Source: Paragordius varius (lineage: Eukaryota; Nematomorpha). Taken from it: a stretch of 64,000 nucleotides of DNA. The DNA lies in assembly GCA_964247055.1 (NCBI GenBank), contig OZ176059.1, positions 2,790,001 through 2,854,000 of the forward strand, read 5' to 3'. The translations under genes were made by a program, and so were the position numbers. The notes under the pieces are model-generated. The model was not told where the DNA came from, searched no databases, and saw only the letters and a program-made list of their open reading frames with translations. Shown piece by piece: positions 39,901 through 50,500 of the stretch. The stretch's first letter is position 1. The number at the start of each line of letters is the position of its first letter.

Positions 39901-41314
39901 CACCGATCGCATAGCTCACACTTTAAAGCAATTTGACATTGGTGTGGGGTTTAAACCAGGTCTTAAATTAAAAACTTTTTTATCAAATAATAATAAATCC
40001 AAATTAAATTATCCAGGGGTGTATAAAGTTCCATGCGAGTGTGGCAGGGTATATATCGGCCAAACCGCAAGGAAAGTTAAAACACGCCTGAATGAACACA
40101 AGTATAACATAAAGAATGGAGATTTTAAGAGTTGTATTGCGGAACATTGTTGGAAGGAAAATCATAATGTTTCCTTTGACAATGTCAGTTGCATTACAAT
40201 TTTCAATAATAATCAAAGGCTTACGCGGGAATCATTAGAGATTCTCAAAGGAAACAACTTTAACCGAGAGGAGGGACAAAAGATGAGTGATATATGGAAA
40301 GTCATTCTTGATGATTGAATCCATATGGACTCTTTTGTTTTCCACTCAAAGTTGTTCTTTGTGTTTTTTTTTTTTTTTAGTATATGTTTATAAATTTAAT
40401 TGTTTGTTGACATGGTTTAAACCACTCTCAATGACAAATGGTTTTAACTTATCATTTGTTACGAGAAAAGAAACAACAATAAACGTTTTTAAAAATTGTA
40501 TATAAAGCACCATTTTATCCATCCTAATTTTTATATAATTTTTATTTGTTTTTTTATGCTGAGGACGGACACACGTTAAAATGTCCGAAACCGTTCGAAT
40601 TTTATTTATTCTATGATACGTTTTAAATAAATTTCCATATTTTTATACTATTCACGTGTCGAAAATAATTTATATTCTTTAATTATTTAATATTAAATTG
40701 AAACAAATATATTTAGATGACATCACATAAAAAGTATAACATAAATTTCATTTTAAAAAAATCACAATATTATGACCTTTGATTTTATTAAAATATACAG
40801 TTTATATGCAAAATATAAAATAGAAAGTGTTTTGATCAATTCTATTTCTGATACGCAACTCGAAATGATAGGTTATATTATAAAATCAATTAAAAAATAT
40901 CGTAAAATAAAATTAGTCCATTAGTTATATCTATGAGAATATAATATATTACTTGGAAGAGATGAATCAATTGGAAATATATTTTCACCCACTTTCAAGG
41001 ATACTTTATCCAACAAATGTTTTTTGTAAAACCCGTAATTACTGTCTGGGCTATCTTCTGGAACATAGCGTTCATCACACATAAATATTTTCCATTTTGG
41101 CCATTCGGTGTCAAGTTCAGGCAAATTTTCACACAATAAGTTACTTAAACTGCCACCTAATACATATATTACCAAATTAATTTTAACCTGAAAAGCCGAC
41201 ATAAAAATTTCCCCGTTTAGCTATAGCTTCATCGGAAATTTTTTTGATTTGTTTGCACAAATTTTTTCCAAGATCATGTTCATCGGAAGATATAATAAAT
41301 TTATTTTTATTCAT
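33990..41314 (-). CDS. PGLS: 6-phosphogluconolactonase, 5 exons, intron 2 carries a Penelope-like element
   Basis: Minus-strand exons 41314-41188, 41156-40953, 35424-35279, 34775-34635 and 34112-33990 join in phase to 246 aa (human PGLS 258). It hydrolyses 6-phosphogluconolactone to 6-phosphogluconate in the oxidative pentose phosphate pathway, in the cytosol. Conserved blocks: [20 protein letters not shown] (phosphate-binding FSGGS formed across intron 1), [32 protein letters not shown] across intron 2, [20 protein letters not shown] (GxGxDGHTxSLFP signature), [29 protein letters not shown], and [16 protein letters not shown]. Intron 1 is only 31 nt. Intron 2 is 5.5 kb because a 5.24-kb Penelope-like element sits 13 nt upstream of the exon 3 acceptor AG. 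All residues of the signature are present, so the protein should be active if splicing works. Head-to-head with E(z). Confidence 0.95.
34849..35240. repeat. MITE family A: decayed copy (PGLS intron 3)
   Basis: Begins 'acttggattcaaattggg', has 'aggacggtttcaatttaaac' and 'ttatgctttta', and towards the right 'atacaagtgcaaacg'. These are family-A words in the usual order. Terminal TTAA boundaries are not clear. Confidence 0.5.
35764..38343 (-). CDS. PLE polyprotein: reverse transcriptase plus GIY-YIG endonuclease (859 aa)
   Basis: The single open frame looks whole. The N-terminal ~300 residues are Lys/Asn-rich. The reverse transcriptase core includes [52 protein letters not shown] and the catalytic YVDDMFIIW. 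Then comes [10 protein letters not shown]...YRKPTH-like [11 protein letters not shown], typical of Penelope RT. The C-terminal GIY-YIG nuclease has [20 protein letters not shown] and [12 protein letters not shown] RTs are relatives of telomerase RT and prime at nicked or open DNA ends. Confidence 0.95.
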   Translation of the reverse strand: MVYDLQFKSLRNEFIKLRTKRSHLLNDLIFLKRCYHAKLIPNFLKIKHKFHYHWYIQKIRACESVILRKYIQEKYYILNKTSSELLKLHIFLSNNLSSESWIKLDTFSFFKSENIFNKYKAIHIKKFNNLFEKERNNKVRNEERLIANVKKRLDTLNVNKIKNNQKSYNNDIKLEPTHLDKKETDVLMSKTLHEQFKHLSIDDQPTCSKYYIEGNNNKEKNPINKNNLHESIKTNQVTNKVNNNNENLIVNMSNMVLNDHMSSILNKGLKFAISPSVVPVEQIISNVEAGLSRIDPKIADIIRMQVVSILKNNKDERRRSNISREQYIALKELKNNNDIFISNSDKGNQVVIMNLLDYNQKMQHILEDTSKYKKITRCPFNTLHINVKKMIKSSPIPSHLHNSLIPQCPINLSMYGVPKTHKTDVPLRPIVYTKNSSLYGLAQHLSEYLQPFLKNKLKNSFEFIDRIRDIQVAETDLLISLDVESLFTSVPLKELTHLLKDLKVDAKYISLIEFCINNNFFEFNDNFYLQKDGLPMGSPISPILADLFMETFENQFILNYFLKPKFYTRYVDDMFIIWPHTRTDLSLFLDYINSNPFNIRLTVEFEANRSLPFLDVLITRNDTTLSYSFYQKPTHSNTYLHKSSYHNSLQKKNVLKNQIFRRLKLTDNANKNIITERFVETFLKNGYSANDIHRAILSLNNTKENTKNYKFFISLPYIQNITDRIAHTLKQFDIGVGFKPGLKLKTFLSNNNKSKLNYPGVYKVPCECGRVYIGQTARKVKTRLNEHKYNIKNGDFKSCIAEHCWKENHNVSFDNVSCITIFNNNQRLTRESLEILKGNNFNREEGQKMSDIWKVILDD
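38978..40318 (+). CDS. PLE, 5'-truncated inverted copy of RT/GIY-YIG
   Basis: 446 residues identical or nearly identical to the C-terminal half of the 859-aa protein, starting inside the RT at [10 protein letters not shown] and ending after the GIY-YIG domain. It is part of the same insertion event, not an independent gene. The following plus-strand sequence mirrors the 3' UTR of the main copy. Confidence 0.93.
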   Translation: MYGVPKTHKTDVPLRPIVYTKNSSLYGLAQHLSEYLQPFLKNKLKNSFEFIDRIRDIQVAETDLLISLDVESLFTSVPLKELTHLLKDLKVDAKYISLIEFCINNNFFEFNDNFYLQKDGLPMGSPISPILADLFMETFENQFILNYFLKPKFYTRYVDDMFIIWPHTRTDLSLFLDYINSNPFNIRLTVEFEANRSLPFLDVLITRNDTTLSYSFYQKPTHSNTYLHKSSYHNSLQKKNVLKNQIFRRLKLTDNANKNIITERFVETFLKNGYSANDIHRAILSLNNTKENTKNYKFFISLPYIQNITDRIAHTLKQFDIGVGFKPGLKLKTFLSNNNKSKLNYPGVYKVPCECGRVYIGQTARKVKTRLNEHKYNIKNGDFKSCIAEHCWKENHNVSFDNVSCITIFNNNQRLTRESLEILKGNNFNREEGQKMSDIWKVILDD

Positions 41315-41424
41315 TTTTTTGCGAAAAATGATAGATAAAAATTGAGGTGATCAAAGGTGACTTATTCAAATATGTTTTAACTTATCTGAGCTCGTCACAC
41401 GCGTATTTTTCAAAATCAAAAAAA
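41315..41424. promoter_or_regulatory. Shared bidirectional promoter interval, PGLS / E(z)
   Basis: Only 110 bp separate the two divergent start codons (PGLS at 41314 on minus, E(z) at 41425 on plus). Both 5' UTRs and core promoters must lie here or overlap into the coding regions. No TATA box or known factor site stands out. The interval is less AT-rich around 'gagctcgtcacacgcg'. Confidence 0.65.
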
Positions 41425-43061
41425 ATGAAAAAGTAGCCCAAACATTATAAATTTAGGAAAATTGAATTGATTGATTACCGTATTTTGTATAAATCGCTTG
41501 TACTTAAATACAAAAAATGTTATTTGAATCTTATTAAAGTATTATTTTTTATTACACCTTTTAGAATATGTATGCGTCTAACAAACTATTTTTATTGGCA
41601 AAAAATGAAAATCAAGTAGAATCTAAAAAAATTTTAGGATATATCCTCTGAAGAAATGATTAATTTATTTGAGCAACCTTTTGCCACTTTTAACATTAAA
41701 AATATAACGAAATTGCCTAATTCTTATGCCTGGTGTCCGTTACAACATAATTATATGGTATAACAATATTTCTTGGATATTGTTTTGAGTTTACCTTAAA
41801 AAACCCTATTTGTTTGAAATTACTAATATAGGCATCATTAAAAATTTAAAATTTATAAATAAAAGCGCTCTTTCAATTTATTCCTATCAATTAGAGATAT
41901 TCCCCTTCCACATTGTCGTAAAATATATAACTTAATACTCATATCACGTTTTTTTAAAAATGTTTAAACTTACATTTTTTCAGATTTTCAACTATTAATA
42001 TTTTATACAAAGTTTTTTTTTTATTTTTTGGCTCATTGTGAAAATTCCCAAATACCCACAAACTATTGAATAGGAGTGAAGATACTCAACTATAAGAATC
42101 TCATTATAAGAGTCATTAACGGTTTTTTTTGCATTATATACTATACTATAACTTTTCAAAAACATTTTTATATGTTATATAGATTGAGGACGAAGCATGT
42201 TTACACAATATACCCTACATGGGTCCCGAAATTTTGGATAAAGACGCCTCATTCATCGACGATTTAATCAAGAGTTATGAGGGTAAAGTTCATGAAAATC
42301 CCGAAGTTGAAATATCAATAGCTAATGCAACAATGTCAAATAACTCAACAGCTATAACGGCGGCGAGCCCGCCTAAATCAGCTGTTATATGGGGTGATAT
42401 AATTAGCGCTATGCCACCTCTACAGAATGAAACCATTAATTCAGATGATTATGATAATGGAGTAGCAGGTGGTTTCGATATAGATGGGGATTACTCTGGG
42501 AATGATATTCCAACTTTTTGGGAGGATATGTTGATTTTCGACATGGTTCAAACCATAGAAAGTTTGTTTTTTATGAATAAAGTTGTCAAAAATAAATTAT
42601 AAAATTACAATTTGTAGTCGATTAAAGTTTTTTACCGTTTTATTTTTCAGAACAAAATATATTATTTTAATTATTTATTCGTTCAATTAGTTTTTAAGTT
42701 CTCATACATATATTTCATTTTTTATTTTTTATCTATTAGAAAAGATAGTATCATGTATTGAAAATTGTTATAATTAGTTTTAAATGAATTTTACGAGAAT
42801 TCAAAATCTTACTTATTCTTCAATGTTATTATATACAGTCATGTATCCTTTATTTTATCATTTTTTTTTTCGTTAAATGGGCATAAATATTTGGTAAAAA
42901 ATGAAAAAAACAAGAGCTCTATGGTAATTCTTATACTTTTTTTAATGAATATAATATTGTTGATACCTTAAAGCTCTTGTTTTTCCATTCTTTAACAAAT
43001 ATTTATACTCATTAAACGAAAAAAATAAATTTTCGATAAAATAAAGGATACATGACTGTAC

Positions 43062-43112
<51 letters not shown>

Positions 43113-43968
43113 TTTATTGTAGTGAATCAAGAACACCTTGTTAATACCGATAATTATTGCCTAAAACCTAACTCATGTATTAACAACCCCAAGCTTTGGG
43201 CCAAGATTAAAAAAGGTTTATGCATATATCTAATTTTTCAGAACAAATATCTAATTCAAACAACTCTAACCCTAACCCCTATCCTATTAACCATGTTTCG
43301 ATGAATAAAAGACTTAAAAAAATAGATCCTCTCTTAACTGATAGGGAAACCAATATAATTGCTCTATTGAATTGGATTAATGTACCTATTCCCACCCTCA
43401 TTGAAAAGTATTTGTGTTGAGATTGTTTAAATCAATTTTTTTTAATGAAAGTTCTTTTTATCCTTTTAAGTTATTCATTTGGTATATTCAATTTAATGGA
43501 AATATTTTAAACGAAAATTTAAATATTTAAATTAAAAATAACCATATATATTAAAGTAATGTTTATTTGCTTTTATTTAGGTATAAGAATGCAAAAATGT
43601 ACTATACTACTCATCATTCACCCCTCAATCACCAAGAAAACAGTAATATCATTTTTTGAGAATTATATTTAATTTACACATATTTTATAAAAGAGTTAAA
43701 TTTTTTTAAATTATATTAATTATATTACAGAGTAACCAGACTGTATATATCATAGAAATAAGCATATTTTAATCCTATAATATGTAAAACTTATGATGTG
43801 ATCCCCGTAAGTAGAGACGTATTCACGTTAAATATTTGAATATATATAATAGGTTATATATCTAAAAAATTAAGATTAAAAAAGAGTTTTTTTTACTTAT
43901 GAAAAAAAGTCAGTCCTTGTTGACTTTATATATGTTAATTTCCCCTGACATCTAAAATATTTCCTGTG

Positions 43969-44008
<40 letters not shown>

Positions 44009-47000
44009 TTTACAGTTCAAATTCACCCTCGAACAATTTAAATTTACCCTTAAACAATTCAAATTCACCCTAAAAATAAATTATGTGTTTTCGAACCAAT
44101 ATAACTCATTATTAATATGAAATATATCTTTATAAATAGTTTATTATTTTTTTAGTATTATTTTAATTTAAAGCAAATTTTTTCCAAAAATATGTAAAAA
44201 TATATAATAAAAAAACGTATAATTTATTTAAAGGTGAATTTGAATTGTTCAAAGGTGAAATTGAATTGTTCAAGGGTGAATTTGAATTGTTCAAGGGTGA
44301 AATTGAATAGTTCAAAGGGAAAATTCGAATTGTTCAAAGGTGAATTTGATTTGTTTAAAGGTGATATTGAATTGTTCAAGGGTGAATTTGAATTGTTCAA
44401 AGGTGAAATTTGAATTGTGTAAGGGTGAATTTGCATTGTTCAAGGGTGAATTTTAAAATTTAAATGGTATATATATGTATATGGGATTATAGGTAAATCT
44501 CTTTCCACTTCCCCAAGAAACAGTAGTAATAATGCTGCTCTGTTATCATCGCCACGGAAGAATAAGGAATTATCAACCACCACGCCATTCACAAAATTGG
44601 TGCACACATATCAAACTTTGTTTTGTCGACGTTGCTTTAAATACGATTGCCAATTACATTGTAAGCCATTTAGAGTGAATGGATTTATAATTTTACATTG
44701 ATATGATGTAAAAAGGATAAACTCATGAATTGTTAAAGGAGAAAAAAATGAATTATTATTCTATAAATGACCCATAATTTGAGCCTGGGTAAATTTATAT
44801 TGTTTGAGGGTGAATTTTAATTGTTTAAGGAGGTGAATTTGAATTCAAGAAATTCGAACTGTAAATATAAAATTAGTTTAAAATTGGGTTTCTACGTAGT
44901 TTTTACCTATTCGACTTGGCATAATTTCTTTTGGTAATACTCTAGTTTTAAAAAATAAATTAAGTTGTTTAATGTGTCGTTTTTGTTTCATATTTGATTT
45001 GTTTTAGATATTTTTGAATTTTACATGTTATGTACGGTGCATCTATGATTTACGGCTATATTATTGGTTTTATACAGAGTTTGTTTGGTATTTTATTGTA
45101 AAAATATAACAATTTTGGTGAAACTTCATATTTTCTTCTATATATGTTTATTATAAGATAAAGTATGCACTTTAATTTTAATGGTTGCTTATTTTACATT
45201 ATAGTAGGGCAATTTACAACACATGAATGTATGTATGGAAAAAAGAAAGGAAATAATTGTTTATTCAACACTTTGTTGTTTTTTTCCATACACTACTGTT
45301 GTGTGTTGCGAATTGCCCCCTACTATAGTGTGGAATAAGGAAGAATCATTAATAAAATGCATACTGTAAAATTTTTGATTTTAGTATTTCAACGAGAACG
45401 AATATTCATATGTTAAAATAATAATAATAATTTGAATTCTCGTATAATTAATGATTAAATTAAACTATATCCAAAATTTTCCGATACATGGGAGTATATC
45501 TTTTTCAATGGATTACTAAAACAAAAGAACGTAATAATAATAATAAGAAGATATAATTAAAATAAAATTTGAAAAAATATAATTATAAATTATGATAACA
45601 AAATTTGAAAAATTTTCAGTATTTCAACCGCCTTCAATGCTTGCCCGCGAAATACGTCAAAATCCACAAGCCTTATCCAATGGTGATATTATTTGTTCCC
45701 AAACTTGTCATAAACTTGGGGATAAAGTAAGTTCATATTATTTCTCTTTTTACATATATATATATATATACCATTTACAGTTCATATTCACCCTTGAATA
45801 ATTCAAATCAACCCTTGAACAATTCAAATTAACCCTTGAATAATTCAATTCAATTCATTCTTGAATAATTCAAATTCACCCTAAAAATAAATTATATGTT
45901 TTCGAAGTATATAACTCATTATTAATATGAAATATATGTTTATGGTATAGTTTATTATTTTTTCAGTATTATTTTAATTTAAAACAAAATTTTATTTTTT
46001 AAAAATATATAAACTATAGGTAATTTTTAATCTTAAAACATATATTTTATTTGAGGATGAATTTGAATTGTTCAAGGGTGAATTTGAATTGTTTAAGGGT
46101 AAAATTAAATTGCAAATGGTATATTTAAAATATTACATTTTGATTTTTATATAATTCAAATATCCGTTTTTTATTTTAGAGATCACCATCACCCTCCAAT
46201 AAAAAACGAAGTAAAACAAATGTCCTTAAACAAGAACCGTCAACAACACGTAAGTTTTTTATCAATTCAATATTTTTATTAAATAGAATAAATAATATTT
46301 CTTATTATATACTATTTACAATTCAAATTCACCCTTAGACAAAATTCACCCTTGAACAATTCAAATTCACCCTAAAAATAAATTATGTTGTTTTTGGGAT
46401 ATTAAAACTCATCATTTATATGAAATATATTTTTACGACATAGTTTATTGTTTTTTCAGCATTTTAATTTTAAACAGAATTTCATAATTTAATAATATTA
46501 TAAAATAAAGGTAATTTTTAATCTTGAAAAATACATAATTTATTTTAGAGTGGTGAATTTGAATTGTTCGAAGGTGAATTTGAATTGTTCAAGAGTGAAT
46601 TTGAAGTGTAAATGGTTTAATAGTTAAATACATTAAATGCGGCGTGCGTCGTAAAATATTATGATTATTAATAAGTATTAGACTTATAAATTACCTATTA
46701 ATTAAACCACCCGAATTTTTTTGCGTTATAGCGGATGATAAAATGGCGACTGTTGCTGAGAAAGACAAAGAGCCAGCTTTGGGTATAATTCGCTTGGTTC
46801 GAACAGTCTATGGTTCAAATGATGTTTGTAGTATAGCTAAATTTCTACCAAACCTTACTTGTCAACAGGTATATAAAATATATATTTTTCCCATTTAAAA
46901 TCAATAATTTCAATATTAACATTAAAGATAATAATTTTATATTTTGAAAAAAATATTTTTTTTGGCCAAGAACGTTCATTATATTAACAAGATCATTATT

Positions 47001-50000
47001 TTAACAAGATTAATATTTTTTATATTTATAACGCATTTAATTTTTTGAATGCAAAATTGTAAATATTAATTCTATTTTTGCTCAAAAATGTTTTATTACG
47101 AATGGCGTTTTATGAGAAAGTGCTATAATTTATGAAGAAAATATAGATATAAAAATGTTATACAACTATTTTATTGGTGAATAAATATTATATGATTATT
47201 AAGAAAAAGGTTGTTTTCTGGAAAATCAAAACGATATCCCTACGTATAATGGATAGATGTTAAAAATATTTAACTTTTTATGTTGCCATTAATGTATAAT
47301 AGGTTTCAGCATTAATGGATACTCTTGAACCCGATGAATATGAACTTAATAATATAGTTGACGATGATACTGTAAAGGGAATAAACTCTCTGCAAAGTAT
47401 TACCTTTTTTATGTGCAATTTTAGGCCATATTAATTTCTAAATTTTAAAACTTTTTATTGTTTTATTATATAAATTGTATGAAATTTTGGGTAAAATATC
47501 GTTTTTAAGATAAAACCAGCTTCCAGAATTCAAAATGGGGGGCCTTGAAAGCGATAACCCAAAGAAAGAATTTTTATGAGTTACTTTTTAATAAAATGTG
47601 ATAGATAAAAAACCTATTCATATATGGCTTGAATTGGCTAAAAAATTTTAAATTAATTGATAACTTCATACATTTCATGATTCCAACTAAATAAACTTAA
47701 ATAGATTGAAATTAAAGGATCAAAATGTGTGATCTAAAATATTTTTGGATCTTAAAACTAGAGTTTATTTTAAAAATTAGAATTTTATTAATACTACACT
47801 TTTGACCTAAAATTTAATCCACTATATTGAGACACAATCTCTCTCTATCTTATATATAGAAAAAACGCCATTTAAAACTTTTAATGCAATCATGCATGCA
47901 TTATTGTATTAGTTAGTACCAAAAAAAAATTTTTTTATTTTGGTTTTTTATTTTGTGCGCGTTTATACAGAACAAACTTCTGTGGATTCCACACTCTCTA
48001 ACCTATCCTCTCTGTCAAATCCCTCTTCTTCTGTCACTACCAGTAACACAGAATATACATTATTACCTCAACAAAAGCAAAATAAACCTGACCCAACAAA
48101 ATCAAACGCTGCAAATAATCAAAAACCCCGTGGCGGTTCTAATGTTGGTCTTTTAAATTCTGCACCTCATATTTCGTCTTCTAATGGGACCAATCAAAAC
48201 ACTACCACGACGACTGGCCCACATTACAATCATACCTTTAATGGCGGGTATGGAAAAAACTTTATTTTATTGATAAATTTTGTTTGAATTTTGATTTTGA
48301 ACCGGAATTAATGGAAAAAATGGTTATATATATATATATGGGTTTACATGATAATGCGAAAAGAATTTTACAAAGTGTTACAAAAATGTTTTGTTTTCGA
48401 AGTAATAACATATTATATTAAAAAACGGGGTTTGTATGTGTAGGGTTTGTTCCCGACTGCAAATTAATAAGTTTTTGATAAACATACTACAAATTGAAAA
48501 GAATCAATATTTACGTACTACCTTTTAAATATTTTAAAAAAAGATAGGAACCGATAATTATGAAAAAATCTAATTTTTAAATAAATAATGCATTCATGTA
48601 TATGACTGTGTGTGATCACTTTAAAAATTTCCAGTCTTCTTTTTTATAATAGGTTAGGTTAGATCACTAACTAAAAACATAAAAATGGTATAATAACATG
48701 CGAAATTTTCAAATCATATATTGAACTATATAAAAGCGATTTGACATCTCCGGTTAATTTAGATTTTATTAGGTATTAACTATATTAAGATTTATAAAAT
48801 TTAACTCGGTTATGGCTATGACCATACATTCACTTGGCGATGAGATTGGTTTACTTAAGTTGTGTGGATAAAATCCGCACAAGTATTTTTACCTATTAAA
48901 GAAGTTTTGTAAATCAAGTGACTCATACCTTAGAGTTTATAACATTTTTATCTAAGCCTAAATTTTTTTTATAAAGGTAGGACTCTGGATTCGGAGTTTA
49001 AAGTAATTATTCATAATATTTATACTTTATGGTATTCTGAGGCGATTTTTAACGTACATAACACAAGCCCTTGTGTACAACCATTGAATGATTTTACAGA
49101 GATCATTAGATACTGGTTTTTGACGTTGGCATAAGCGGAGGGGGGGGGGGGGAGTTTGCAATATAATTTTGTTATGGTAAATTTTTTTATTGCATATTTA
49201 TGATAAATAAATAAATCTTATAACATAAAAAGGTAATATAAAAAGATGTAAAAAATGGAAACGATTCACAATAATATCCATCACTGGTTTTTGACTGTAA
49301 CTTTTTACACACTACAAGAGTTGTTATATTATAAATTACTTAATACACTACAATAAAGAATCAGTTATATGACTTGTTTATTCCCAAAAAAAAGACAGAT
49401 CAAAACAAGTCATTTTTTTTCATAAAAAACAAAATTATATAAGCTGTTTACTTGCTTCAAGTTATTTTAGGCTTTTCTTCTCTAAATCCGTAGAAAAGAA
49501 AAAATGACAATTTTATTTTTAAGTTTTGCAATGATTACTAGATGTTAACGATATTCAATTGTTGACTAATTTAATTTGAAATATACATAAATACATATAT
49601 ATACTTTTGTGTTATGTTTTCCAGAAATAACGGAGGAAACGGACCGCTGTACGGTTATAACCCTTGTGACCATGGTGACCTTGAATGCTCTGAGCTGGCT
49701 TCATGTAATTGCTGTGTTTACAGTTTCAATAATACAACCATGACAAATATGCCCCCGGCCAATATGAATAACAAAAACAATTCCTCACCACCGCTAAAAT
49801 CAACGACACCCAGTTATAACCCATCAAATTTAATTCAAGATACTTCTAATAAGGAAGAAGGTTAGAGTTTGAGAAAAATTAAATTTTTAGTTTATATTGA
49901 GCGCTATTTTTACTTTTTGGATTGAGTTAAAATGGACTTTTTTTTCATAGGACATAATATTGGTGAATGTTAACTTTTAATAAAAAAAAGGTAACTTGGG

Positions 50001-50454
50001 TATAAATTTGACAACTTTTTCAATGTAAATTTAAGTGTTATTAGTATTTTTATTAGCTAATCCAGGAAAATTCTTAAATTTGTCAATAAAATTAATTTTG
50101 CACAGTTTTGATTTTATTGATAATTATTTGCTCTTTTTATTTTACGTAGATAATCTCTTTTTTTATAAAAACCACCAAATTTAAACCAAAGTAACCCCTA
50201 AAAAAGCTACAAATTTTATTTCTGTAATTTTATGTTTTTTGTAAATCAGTTGATATTCCATCTCCCGCCATTAGTGCAAATGGAAAAATGGTTACCAATA
50301 ATATAAATAATGTAACTACAGGCAAAAGTTTGGCCCCGGAAACTATTAATGTAGATATTCACGCGAATGTAACTACTAACAATCCCACCACGGGTACTTG
50401 TATAGCAAGTGGATGTGAAAAATTTTGCTTATGCAAAAAAACTTGTAATTTAAC

Positions 50455-50500
<46 letters not shown>

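Larger units (their letters stand above)
35439..40679. mobile_element. Penelope-like retroelement (PLE), composite with terminal repeats, very young
   Basis: A 5241-bp insertion flanked by the 13-bp direct repeat TAATTATTTAATA (35426-35438 and 40680-40692). Parts: a full-length minus-oriented copy (35439 to about 38362); a same-orientation repeat of its terminal ~580 bp (about 38363-38945, a 'pLTR'); then an abrupt switch to a plus-oriented partial copy (38946-40679). The outer ends are therefore inverted repeats. Direct plus inverted partial copies are typical of Penelope elements. The copies are almost identical (one base difference noticed in the terminal repeats), so the insertion is recent. 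It looks whole. It lies in intron 2 of PGLS. Confidence 0.93.

Noticed and set aside
44224-44436. Minus-strand 70-residue frame with SPLNNSN-type repeats
   Set aside because: It is the 21-bp arm array of MITE family C copy 2. A period divisible by three keeps a frame open without implying a protein.
47940-48287. Separate Ser/Thr/Asn-rich gene at 47.9-48.3 kb
   Set aside because: It is E(z) exon 14: phases fit on both sides and its end leads directly into the CXC domain.
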